10,839 nucleotides of DNA from Fidelibacterota bacterium. Lineage in GTDB: Bacteria > Fidelibacterota > Marinisomatia > SCGC-AAA003-L08 > D37C17. Made by a program: the position numbers and the translations under genes. This document shows, piece after piece, positions 1 through 8,461 of the stretch (positions within the stretch are counted from its first letter, which is position 1; each line of letters starts with the position of its first letter). The DNA lies in assembly GCA_002705605.1 (NCBI GenBank), contig PAJD01000030.1, positions 1 to 10,839 of the forward strand, in the 5' to 3' direction. The notes under the pieces are model-generated. The model was not told the origin of the DNA and searched no databases. It worked only from the letters and a program-made list of their open reading frames with translations.

Positions 1-240
1 ATTATCACTATCATTATCAGCATCATTTGGACACACATCTACATCACCACATATGCCATCACCATCAAGATCATTATCAGCATCATTTGGACACACATCT
101 ACATCACCACATATACCATCATCATCTAAATCATTATCAGCATCATTTGGACACACATCTACATCACCACATATGCCATCAGCATCCAAATCATTATCAG
201 CATCATTTGGACATACATCTACATCACCACATATGCCATC
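1..240 (-). repeat. Four nearly identical 60-bp tandem repeats
   Basis: Four consecutive 60-bp units begin at 1, 61, 121 and 181. About 51 bp of each unit (for example 10-60 and 130-180) is identical, apart from one substitution in the second copy and one in the fourth. Variation is concentrated in the first ten bases of each unit, which encode the residue before the next DG. The unit after 240 diverges strongly. Each unit encodes DGICGDVDVCPNDADND plus three variable residues. The array may continue left of the window. Confidence 0.95.
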
Positions 241-1311
241 AGCATCTATATCATTATCAATATCATTTGGACAAGTATCACATCCATCAGCTATTCCATC
301 TACATCTGAATCCTCATTATCATCAAAACCAGGACATATATCAAGATTACCGCACACTCCATCATTATCTAAATCGTTATCATAATCAAATGGACAGGTA
401 TCACACCCATCAGCTATTCCATCCAAGTCTGCATCTTGATTATCGTCAAAACCTGGACAAGCATCTACATCTCCACAAACACCATCGTCATCAAGGTCAT
501 TATCAAAGTCATTTGGACAAACATCACATCCATCTGCAACTCCATCTAAATCATTATCAATATTATCACTAAACCCTGGACACACATCATCACTATCACA
601 AATACCGTCACCATCTGAATCATCTAGGAAGTCTTGAGGACAAGCATCTAAACAATCTACAACTTCATCATTATCAGTATCAATAAAATCATTCTCACCA
701 GGACAAATATCATCACTATCACAAGAACCATCATCATCAGAATCATCATTAAAATCATTAGGGCACACATCTATATCACCACAAACACCATCACCATCTA
801 AATCATTATCATAATCATTTGGACATGCATCACAACCATCTGCCGTCCCATCTAAATCTGTATCTTGATTATCATCAAAACCTGGACACACATCTACATC
901 ACCACATACACCATCGTTATCACTATCATTATCCGGATCATTTACACATATATCTAGACAATCAGGAATTTCATCATTGTCAGTATCAATAAAATCATCC
1001 TCACCTAGACAAATATCATCACTATCACAAGAACCATCACCATCAGAATCATCATTAAAATCATTAGGACACACATCTACATCACCACAAACACCATCAC
1101 CATCTAAATCATTATCAAAATCATTTGGACAAGCATCTAGACAATCAACAATTTGGTCATTGTCAGTATCTAAAAAATCATCCTGACTAGGACAAATATC
1201 ATCACTATCACATGAGCCATCTCCATCAGTATCATTTGGATTATCAAATGGACATATATCCGCGTTATCACAAACTCCATCACCATCAGTATCATTCTCT
1301 GGAACACAAGT
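1..1311 (-). repeat. Coding array of thrombospondin type 3-like calcium-binding repeats
   Basis: This part of the giant gene encodes about 437 residues of Asp-rich units of about 20-23 residues, with the spacing DxDxDG...CG/CD..D.CP. At least four unit types recur: 'DGDGVCGDVDVCPND', 'DGDGSCDSDDICPGE', 'DTDNDEIPDCLDACP' and 'DLDGTADGCDACPND'. They appear in a partly regular order, so the array probably grew by duplicating blocks as well as single units. In thrombospondin-3 and OmpA-linked TSP3 repeats the Asp side chains bind calcium. The same role, as a rigid calcium-stabilised stalk, is inferred here. Confidence 0.9.
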
Positions 1312-4300
1312 TATTATATCACTAATTATTACATTAAAAATATCTTCTACTTGTAAATCATTTTGATCTATAGCTTGAATTGTAATTTGAGTTGTTTCAT
1401 AATCAGTTATTGTTTGGTTAATATAAAAACTTAATATTGGGCTACCTGTAATTTCTGACACAAACACCACAAAATCTTCATTTGAAGAAAAAGCATTATA
1501 TGTTAAAAACTCTTCAGACATTATTAACTGATCGACATCCAATATATAGTCATTTAAATCAACAAGATTATAATCCTGATTAAAATATAAATCTTCATCA
1601 AAATCAATATCATCAATTTCATTTAATAAAATAGGTGCGTCATTAACTGAATTAACTTGCAAATCAAACAAAACAGTATCAGTTAACGTATTCGTTTCAT
1701 ATAATTCTATATCATCATAAGCGATTAAATTTATCCCATAAACTCCAAAATAATTATCATCTGGAATTACAGTTAATTGATTATCAACAATGCTGCATGA
1801 AACAGGAGAATTGTTAAGAACAGGTTCAGCAAAATAATTAATAACATCTCCATCCAAATCAATTGCAGCTTCTGATAAATCAAATGTAAATATACCGTCC
1901 TCATCAATATTTGCATTTGAAAGAATCTGAGATTCAAATTCAATAGTAAATTCTGGAGCATTACCCGAATAAGTAAATGTATTTATAGTCACAGATTCTG
2001 ATGGGTTAGATTCAGTCCAGCTTCCAAGTATGTTTATAGCTGAAACTTGATACGAATATTCCATTTCACTTTCCAACTCATCATCAATATATGAAGTTGA
2101 TAATATATTATCTTCTAGCAATGAACCATTCCTATACAACCTATAAGTATCATCATTGACATTCAAATCAACAAATTCTAAACCCAAGCCTTCAAAAATC
2201 AAACTAGATGAAGATGTAGTAGCTAAAATCGTATTGGTATCATAATTCCAAACTTTTATATATGCATAATTCCCTTCAGAAAAACCATTATCACTTCCAT
2301 CATCTTTACTTACAGTTAAAGCTCCTCCAGGCAATGGCATTTGTCCTTTTCCTACACATTTCTCACCATCGAAAACAGCAATAATCGATCCATCAGGAAC
2401 ACTAGAATCATTATATAGAATTTCATTAACAACTATTGTCATAGGTTGATATGGGTTACCTTGATATACCAACTCAAATTCTTCATTTGCTTCATTTTCT
2501 GTAAATACTTTTGATGTCCAATTTATACTTGCCTCAGTATCTAAAAATTCACTCGCTCTTAAACCATCAGGCAAATCAGCCAATAAATTTTCTGGAATAT
2601 TTGCAGATAATAAATTGGATTGTTCTGTTGTTGTAGCCTCAACACTTTCTGAATTATCTGATGAACCAATCTCATTTGATGCAACAATATGATAAGAATA
2701 TGTTGTGTTTTTTTGCAATCCTACATCTGAAAAAGAAGTAGAAGTAGTTTGGCTTACATACTCTCCAAATCTATAAATTTGATAGGTAATAGGTGGAGAA
2801 CCTTCTGATGCAGTCCAATTTAACAATACTTGCTGATTTTGTCCAGTCGCAATGATATTAGATGGTATAGAGGCCGATAATTGAGGTAATGTTCCACTAC
2901 AAATAACATTAGATTTTTCTCCTTCTGATCCTTCACTGTTTACACCTGCTACACTATAACAATAATAAATGTTATCATCTAAATTAAAGTCTATATAATA
3001 ATTTTCACCTGTATTATCAAATAATGACATAGATTCTGTATCATTAAAATCTTCTAATTTTTCTTTATATATATTATATGAAACAGCTGCACCACCTATT
3101 GGATCGCCATATCCAGGAACACTATCCCAACCCAAACTCAATTGATTTTGACCATCTTGAATGTTAAAATTATCAGGAGCAGATGGAAACAACTCAGGTA
3201 ATGTAGTTATTTCAAAAATGTTTGAAGGCAAGGATTCTTGATTCAGTGCAGTTGCTGTAATAACATACTGTTTAAATTCACTAGTCAATAAATCTGAATC
3301 AATAAAAAATGTATCAGTTGTAGAATTAATCAATAAATGTTTATCATATATATTATATCCATCAGAACTGTTAACTAAATCCCATTGTAATGTTATGATA
3401 TTATTAGGAGGATCTAATACTTGTTCAGCTTGAGCTGTAATATTATCTACTTGGTTTAAGTCAGAATCACCAGCTAAAGTTTGACTTTCTACATAGCTTG
3501 ACCAATCAGAAGACCCTGAACTATTAAACGATTTGATTCTATAAGAAAAAAATGAAGAATTTAATAACCCAACATCATTATAATTCTGATCAGAATAATC
3601 ATCAGCGATTATATCATAATACTGATTATCATCAACTGACCAAAATCTTTCTATTTTATAACTAATTAAATCATCACTACCCGTATTAACTGGATTTTCC
3701 CATGTTAAATTATTTTGGTTCCTAAATGGATTAATAGCTAAATCAGCAATACCTGGAATTGTAACTGAATTATAATCTAGACTATTGCTTGTACCTACTG
3801 CTGATATAGCTTCAATAAAATATGAGTAACTAGTATTATAATCTAAGTTAGAATCTACAAAGTTTTGAGAGTCTAGATTTGAAGCTATATTAACATCATC
3901 TCTATAAACAGAAAAAACAACTGCATTAGATGGATTATTATTTAAATCATATACATTGTAATCTCCAATTTGTGGCCTATTCCATGAAATATTCATAGTT
4001 GTTTGCCCAGGATCAAGAGAAACACTACTAATAATAGATGGCGAATAAACTTGAAGCTCTAATCTTGGCGTTGTTAATGCTTCAAATATTTGACCGGTTG
4101 TATTTCCAGATATATCTGTCCAACTATCAATAGTAACATCTATATCAATTTGCAAAGATTCCTTCCACACTCTAAATGATATAGCATTAAATTCTGTATA
4201 CCCATTACCTGATCCATCATCCTTAGAAACTTTTATTTGATTATTTGAATCATTAATATTTCCATTAGAAGTGACAACTCCAGCACCCACACATAAATCT

Positions 4301-6345
4301 CCATCAAAAACACCTATTTCATCACCTTCCTCTAAAGTAATACCATCCCATAAAAAACTATCAACTGTTATCGTCATTGGATTGGATGGATTGCCATCCC
4401 AAACAGGATTAAAATGACCAGTCCTATACATATTATTACTTTGCTCATTAACAAGCAGATCATTACTACCCGGCTCAATAATATCTAAACTTACATCATT
4501 AAGAACTTTAACATAATAACCCTCATCCTTAAACATAGAACCAATAGAGTTTATAGGATCAGATCCTGTAACATAAGAAGGAACATAAATATCTCCTGTT
4601 TCACTAAATACTGTATATAAATCTCCAGATATAATTATATCACTTAATACATTTTCAATCAAATCACCATTTTCTGATTGTACAGGATAGGAAATAATAT
4701 TCCATCCAGTATCTAAATCAATAGATAATGGTAAACTAATCAATTTATTTGTTGTTAATTCTAAAGTTTGATCTGAATCAACTTTAATTAAATATCCTTC
4801 ACTGCTTTTCCATTCCCCTATATTATCAATCCATTGATTACTTTGATCTTTAAAAATACCACTTCCTGTTTCATCTAAAACAAGCGAGAAATCACTAGAA
4901 ATAGGAGATAAAATATTAAACAGAGTAATATCATTTTCATTTGGCAATACACTTAATGAAAAGATATTCCAACCTGTTTGCAAATCAACATCCTGATAAT
5001 AATAACAGGGATCAAATGGATCATAAATCTCAGCTGAATCATCATAATTAACTGCAAACTGTTCAATACAGCCACCAGCCTCATAAATAGCATTAGTACT
5101 ACCTAGCAAATAATAGAATTCTAAATTACTCCAAGGATTAAATAATTGTTCATTAGCAAGAAGATAAATTTCCTGAGATGATGAATCAAAAATATAAAAA
5201 CTAGGGATATCTCCTTCCTGACAATAATCTTGGGTTAACTCTTGAAAATTAGGAGAATTATAATAACCTTGAACTTGGATAGTTGTTTGGGTAATACCAG
5301 ATGAATCCACATAATTCCAACCCACACATGTTCCATTTAAAAATGCTCCAACAACATCACAAGAATAAGGATTTTCAATACAGTTTCCAGGATCAGAACC
5401 AGGTGCCCAATTCTCATCTGAACCTACAGATGCCAAACCATTAATTTGGATATCTTCAAATCCATAAAATGCTTGTAGAGGAGATTGATAGAAGGACCAG
5501 CCAGTCTCTTGATTTATATAACCTTGAGTACTTGCATCACAGGAAGAACTATCTCCTCCACATATACCGCATTCATCAAAATAATTTTCTCCCTCACAAA
5601 CTCCAGAGCAATCTTCAACAGCAAAACCACCGCAAACCCCTAGACAATCATACACATTATTATCACAGTCACAAAAATCTTCGGTAATTCCATTACCCCC
5701 ACATACCCCGCATTCATCTATAATATTACCATCACAGTCGCACTCTCCATCAGCTATTCCAGAACCATTGCAAACACCACATTCATCTTCAACAGATTCA
5801 CCGTCACAAACACCAGCGCAATCATAAATGCCACTTTCACAAGTATTGTTTCCAGAAAGAGGATCTCCTAGTGTAAAGACTTCAGCAGATGTAACACTAC
5901 CAACTATCATATCAGATGTAAAATCATAAGATTCTAAAATACTGTATACCGTATTTTCGCTATCATCATAAAATTGGAAAGTTATCACTTCACCAGAACC
6001 AACATTACTATAAACTAAAATTAAAAAACTAAATCCACCTCCCAAGAAAGGAGGAACTTCTGATGCAAAAGCTAAGCCTCTTTGTTCTCCATCGACAAAT
6101 GCAGCTAAAGCATCGCCACCTGATGTTATATCATCAGTATTTAAATAAATTCTTGCAGTTATAGAACCACTATTTTGATAATTAGATATATTATCGAACA
6201 AACCGTCTCCATCTTGGTCCCATTCTGATGGAATATCTCTCGTTAATGATGTATTAAAAGAAGTCTCACTAGCATATATAGGATTTATACTAGTTACAAT
6301 TGCTAAAATAGCTAAGAATAATGATATGTAAATACGCGCTATCAC
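1..6345 (-). CDS. Giant secreted FN3 / tandem-95 / thrombospondin-3-repeat surface protein, C-terminus cut by window edge
   Basis: The frame is open for 2,115 codons with no stop, and the 3' end lies beyond the left edge. It begins at GTG (6345-6343): an in-frame TAA lies five codons upstream and no other start comes between, and this start gives a good signal peptide (about residues 1-25, ending IYA-SE). Domains in order: beta-rich module (60-160); Cys-rich array with ECGVCGG-type motifs (172-271); a GAFLNG-CVG module (about 280-395); two 'GWN(I)xS' modules (457-615); a GVFDG-CVG module (648-740); five FN3-like domains (about 769-1240); a second GVFDG-CVG module (1292-1374); a sixth FN3 (about 1375-1455); two tandem-95/cadherin-like domains with a VNDAP junction (1460-1675); and Asp/Cys-rich TSP3-type calcium-binding repeats (1679 onward). 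An exported adhesin or surface-layer role is inferred. A sorting domain, such as type IX, would lie outside the window. Confidence 0.93.
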   Translation of the reverse strand, partial: MIARIYISLFLAILAIVTSINPIYASETSFNTSLTRDIPSEWDQDGDGLFDNISNYQNSGSITARIYLNTDDITSGGDALAAFVDGEQRGLAFASEVPPFLGGGFSFLILVYSNVGSGEVITFQFYDDSENTVYSILESYDFTSDMIVGSVTSAEVFTLGDPLSGNNTCESGIYDCAGVCDGESVEDECGVCNGSGIADGECDCDGNIIDECGVCGGNGITEDFCDCDNNVYDCLGVCGGFAVEDCSGVCEGENYFDECGICGGDSSSCDASTQGYINQETGWSFYQSPLQAFYGFEDIQINGLASVGSDENWAPGSDPGNCIENPYSCDVVGAFLNGTCVGWNYVDSSGITQTTIQVQGYYNSPNFQELTQDYCQEGDIPSFYIFDSSSQEIYLLANEQLFNPWSNLEFYYLLGSTNAIYEAGGCIEQFAVNYDDSAEIYDPFDPCYYYQDVDLQTGWNIFSLSVLPNENDITLFNILSPISSDFSLVLDETGSGIFKDQSNQWIDNIGEWKSSEGYLIKVDSDQTLELTTNKLISLPLSIDLDTGWNIISYPVQSENGDLIENVLSDIIISGDLYTVFSETGDIYVPSYVTGSDPINSIGSMFKDEGYYVKVLNDVSLDIIEPGSNDLLVNEQSNNMYRTGHFNPVWDGNPSNPMTITVDSFLWDGITLEEGDEIGVFDGDLCVGAGVVTSNGNINDSNNQIKVSKDDGSGNGYTEFNAISFRVWKESLQIDIDVTIDSWTDISGNTTGQIFEALTTPRLELQVYSPSIISSVSLDPGQTTMNISWNRPQIGDYNVYDLNNNPSNAVVFSVYRDDVNIASNLDSQNFVDSNLDYNTSYSYFIEAISAVGTSNSLDYNSVTIPGIADLAINPFRNQNNLTWENPVNTGSDDLISYKIERFWSVDDNQYYDIIADDYSDQNYNDVGLLNSSFFSYRIKSFNSSGSSDWSSYVESQTLAGDSDLNQVDNITAQAEQVLDPPNNIITLQWDLVNSSDGYNIYDKHLLINSTTDTFFIDSDLLTSEFKQYVITATALNQESLPSNIFEITTLPELFPSAPDNFNIQDGQNQLSLGWDSVPGYGDPIGGAAVSYNIYKEKLEDFNDTESMSLFDNTGENYYIDFNLDDNIYYCYSVAGVNSEGSEGEKSNVICSGTLPQLSASIPSNIIATGQNQQVLLNWTASEGSPPITYQIYRFGEYVSQTTSTSFSDVGLQKNTTYSYHIVASNEIGSSDNSESVEATTTEQSNLLSANIPENLLADLPDGLRASEFLDTEASINWTSKVFTENEANEEFELVYQGNPYQPMTIVVNEILYNDSSVPDGSIIAVFDGEKCVGKGQMPLPGGALTVSKDDGSDNGFSEGNYAYIKVWNYDTNTILATTSSSSLIFEGLGLEFVDLNVNDDTYRLYRNGSLLEDNILSTSYIDDELESEMEYSYQVSAINILGSWTESNPSESVTINTFTYSGNAPEFTIEFESQILSNANIDEDGIFTFDLSEAAIDLDGDVINYFAEPVLNNSPVSCSIVDNQLTVIPDDNYFGVYGINLIAYDDIELYETNTLTDTVLFDLQVNSVNDAPILLNEIDDIDFDEDLYFNQDYNLVDLNDYILDVDQLIMSEEFLTYNAFSSNEDFVVFVSEITGSPILSFYINQTITDYETTQITIQAIDQNDLQVEDIFNVIISDIITCVPENDTDGDGVCDNADICPFDNPNDTDGDGSCDSDDICPSQDDFLDTDNDQIVDCLDACPNDFDNDLDGDGVCGDVDVCPNDFNDDSDGDGSCDSDDICLGEDDFIDTDNDEIPDCLDICVNDPDNDSDNDGVCGDVDVCPGFDDNQDTDLDGTADGCDACPNDYDNDLDGDGVCGDIDVCPNDFNDDSDDDGSCDSDDICPGENDFIDTDNDEVVDCLDACPQDFLDDSDGDGICDSDDVCPGFSDNIDNDLDGVADGCDVCPNDFDNDLDDDGVCGDVDACPGFDDNQDADLDGIADGCDTCPFDYDNDLDNDGVCGNLDICPGFDDNEDSDVDGIADGCDTCPNDIDNDIDADGICGDVDVCPNDADNDLDADGICGDVDVCPNDADNDLDDDGICGDVDVCPNDADNDLDGDGICGDVDVCPNDADNDSDN
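5533..5832 (-). repeat. Cys-rich 'DECGVCGG' repeat array within the giant protein
   Basis: Residues 172-271 of the giant protein contain repeated short motifs such as DECGVCNG, DECGVCGG, DCLGVCGG and DECGICGG, alternating with CDCDGN-type units. The density of Cys, Gly and Asp suggests a disulfide-bonded or metal-stabilised spacer on the cell exterior. Similar arrays occur in large exported proteins of marine bacteria. The motif is recognised by pattern only and its function is unknown. Confidence 0.85.
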
Positions 6346-6436
6346 ATTTAACCTGTTTTATCTCGTAGAATATAAAGATAAATTAATAGAAATTAATGTG
6401 ATTTAGTTAACTTTTTCTGATTTTTTTAAAAAAAAC
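6346..6436 (-). promoter_or_regulatory. Upstream region of the giant gene
   Basis: The 91-bp gap between hflC and the giant gene is very AT-rich. On the minus strand it starts with T8A7 next to the hflC stop, too AT-only to be a firm terminator. It holds a direct repeat AAATTAAT-AG-AAATTAAT (plus-strand 6380-6397). An AGG six bases before the GTG start may be its ribosome site. A TATATT-like -10 is possible but not convincing, so the giant gene may be read from its own weak promoter or through from hflKC. Confidence 0.3.
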
Positions 6437-7372
6437 TTATTTTTCTAAGAAATTTAAGTATTTATTATCTGTAGATAATATAAAATAAGTTGAAGGATCT
6501 AGTGTTTTCTTATAAGTTTCAAGTGTTTTATAATAGTTATATAGCTCAGGAGATTTACTATATGCCTTTGCATATATCTCAGTAGCTTTAGCATCAGCCG
6601 TACCTTTTATTGTTTGTGATTTTAAATAAGCTCCTGATACAATCTCTTTTTCTTTCTGAATTTGTTTTCCTAAAATTTCTTGTTTCTTACCTTCACCTTG
6701 AGCTCTATATTTTTCTGCAATCATATTTTGCTCAGATACCATTCTATTAAATAATTTTGTTTGAACTTGCTTATTATAAGAGACTCTTTTAATTTGGACA
6801 TCAACAATTTCTATACCCATATTTAATTCTTCAAGTTTAGAGCCAACTTTATCTAATATGGATTTAATAATATCTTTTCTTGCTCCAGATTTTGCCAATT
6901 CCTCATCAGAGGCTTCATCTGAACCTTTCACATCTGATATATATATTTCCATTTTCCTATCAGTTGAACGCACTATTTCTCCCATACTCCTATTCGAAAT
7001 TTCATCTCTAACTGCCCCATCAATTATATCATCTAATCGTGATTGAGCCAACATTTCATTCTTTGCTGATTTATAAAACTCTAAAGCATTTGAAATTTTC
7101 CACCTTGCAAAAGTATCAATCAAAATATATTTATTATCTTTTGTTGGTATTTCATTGGCAATTCCATCCCATTCCAAAATTCTTTTATCAAACTTAATTA
7201 TAGTCTGAATCAATGGTATTTTAAAATATAAACCTGAATCTATTATTGGACCACCTACAGGCTTTCCAAATTCAATTTTAATAGCCTGCTCTTTTTCAGT
7301 AACTACAAAGAATGAATTCATTACAACTATAATTAATGCAACTCCTATGATATTTAAATAATTCTTATTCAA
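6437..7372 (-). CDS. hflC: HflC, SPFH-domain modulator of FtsH protease
   Basis: The product of 311 residues is close to the usual HflC length. Residues 5-23 form one N-terminal membrane segment, followed by an SPFH/band-7 domain with typical blocks: EKEQAIKIEFGKP, SGLYFKIP, the QSRLDDIIDGAVRDEIS segment, and VDVQIKRVSY. A charged coiled coil (about 210-265) includes AQGEGK and the 'GTADAKATEIYAKAY' segment, then a 'PELYNYYKTLETY' tail and STDNKYLNFL. HflC pairs with HflK in a large membrane cage that encloses and restrains FtsH. The start codon is TTG, directly after the hflK stop. The only in-frame ATG nearby falls inside the membrane segment, so TTG is preferred. A GGAA in the end of hflK lies 8-9 bases upstream and may serve as ribosome site. 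Confidence 0.95.
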   Translation of the reverse strand: MNKNYLNIIGVALIIVVMNSFFVVTEKEQAIKIEFGKPVGGPIIDSGLYFKIPLIQTIIKFDKRILEWDGIANEIPTKDNKYILIDTFARWKISNALEFYKSAKNEMLAQSRLDDIIDGAVRDEISNRSMGEIVRSTDRKMEIYISDVKGSDEASDEELAKSGARKDIIKSILDKVGSKLEELNMGIEIVDVQIKRVSYNKQVQTKLFNRMVSEQNMIAEKYRAQGEGKKQEILGKQIQKEKEIVSGAYLKSQTIKGTADAKATEIYAKAYSKSPELYNYYKTLETYKKTLDPSTYFILSTDNKYLNFLEK

Positions 7373-8344
7373 TTATTTTATTCCATTTAATTTTTGATTA
7401 AGGAAAGGAACAAGGTTCTCAATATCTTTATCTACTATAATTTTATTTTTATTATTACTAAGTACATGCTCCATTGTTTCCAAATAAAGTCTATCTTTGG
7501 TAATTTGTGGAGCTTTATTATATTCCAATAAAATCGATTCAAATAAAGCAACATCTCCTTGAGCTTGATTCGTTCTTTCTATAGCATAACCATTTGCTTC
7601 AGTAATTATTTTTTCAGCTTGTCCTTCAACAAGAAATATTTTTTGATTATAAGCTTGTTTTGCTTCATTAATTAATGTTTCTTGCTCTTGCTTTGCTCTA
7701 TTTACTTCATTGAAAGAATCAGCAACTGGTTCAGGTGGAACAACACCCTGTAATTGAACAAGCTGTATTGAAACACCACACTTATAACTATCTAATAAAT
7801 CTTGCATATATTTTCTAGCTTCGATTGCAACGGCTTCTCTCTCAGCTTGCAACACCTCTATAAATGAACGATCACCTATCATTAATCTAACAGCTGCTTC
7901 TGAAGCATCAAAAATTGTATTTTCTACATTTTTAACATTAAATAAATAATCTTTTGCATCTTTAATTTTATACTGGACAACCCACTTAACTTCAGCAATT
8001 TTCAAATCTCCTGTAAGCATCCATGATTCCCCTTCATAACCTCTTGTAGAGTATTGAGTCTTAACTCCAGGGCGCAAAGTTCTAAAGCCAAATTCTTGTT
8101 TGTACTGATAATCAACTTTAACTTTTTCAACTACATCTAAAAAAGGAATCTTTAAATGCAGACCAGGTCCTTTTGTACTATTATACTTTCCTAATCTTAA
8201 TATAACTGCATTTTCATTAGCATCAACAGTATATATTGAACCTAATAATAAAAACGCAACAATAAAAGGTACTAAAAAGCCCCTCATATTCTTAATAGGT
8301 GAATTTTTTATAAAATCGTTTATATTTATATCATTATTTGACAT
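7373..8344 (-). CDS. hflK: HflK, SPFH-domain modulator of FtsH protease
   Basis: The 323-residue product has a short cytoplasmic N-terminus, one membrane segment (about 20-40) and an SPFH domain with family hallmarks: ENAVILRLGKY, GPGLHLKIPF, MLTGDLKIAEVKWVVQY, the DYLFNV block, and VVPPEPVADSFNEVNRAKQE leading into a coiled coil (about 210-270). It ends with the 'YLETMEHVL' block. The long Gly-rich N-terminal tail of enterobacterial HflK is absent, as is common outside Gammaproteobacteria. The ATG start gives a complete domain, but no clear Shine-Dalgarno sequence precedes it. It sits immediately upstream of hflC in the same frame, so the two are co-transcribed and probably translationally coupled. 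Confidence 0.96.
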   Translation of the reverse strand: MSNNDININDFIKNSPIKNMRGFLVPFIVAFLLLGSIYTVDANENAVILRLGKYNSTKGPGLHLKIPFLDVVEKVKVDYQYKQEFGFRTLRPGVKTQYSTRGYEGESWMLTGDLKIAEVKWVVQYKIKDAKDYLFNVKNVENTIFDASEAAVRLMIGDRSFIEVLQAEREAVAIEARKYMQDLLDSYKCGVSIQLVQLQGVVPPEPVADSFNEVNRAKQEQETLINEAKQAYNQKIFLVEGQAEKIITEANGYAIERTNQAQGDVALFESILLEYNKAPQITKDRLYLETMEHVLSNNKNKIIVDKDIENLVPFLNQKLNGIK

Positions 8345-8422
8345 TGTCTATATATATTTGAAATTTATATACTCTTAAATTTAAATCAACGAGTTTAAAA
8401 TTACAACGTAGTTTTAATAAAC

Positions 8423-8451
8423 TTTTTAAGCTTGGGCCCTAAGCTTAAAAA
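8423..8451. terminator. Perfect 11-bp inverted repeat, possible terminator
   Basis: The arms TTTTTAAGCTT (8423-8433) and AAGCTTAAAAA (8441-8451) are exact reverse complements around a 7-base GC loop, GGGCCCT. It lies 10 bases past the stop of the small membrane-anchored protein gene and upstream of hflK, where a terminator or attenuator would be expected. On the minus strand the stem is followed by AAAAAGTTTATT rather than a clean T run, so it is not a textbook intrinsic terminator. It could also be a protein-binding site or transcript-end stabiliser. Confidence 0.5.
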
Positions 8452-8461
8452 ATAAGATAGT

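Noticed and set aside
1..240. CRISPR array
   Set aside because: The 60-bp units are contiguous with no unique spacers and stay in the frame of a protein repeat.
27..572. Plus-strand frame coding a His-rich 181-residue protein
   Set aside because: It is the antisense shadow of the TSP3 repeats: its His-rich periodicity mirrors the Asp/Asn codons of the minus-strand frame, which is far longer and has real domains.
977..1186. Plus-strand Ser-rich 69-residue frame
   Set aside because: It is antisense to the TSP3 array, of low complexity, with no start context.
1773..1961. Minus-strand 62-residue Leu-rich frame
   Set aside because: It is an out-of-frame shadow inside the giant gene, whose own frame is open across this region and encodes a tandem-95-like domain.
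5469..5687. Plus-strand 72-residue frame
   Set aside because: It is antisense to the Cys-rich array of the giant protein.
6858..7046. Plus-strand 62-residue frame
   Set aside because: It is antisense to well-supported hflC.
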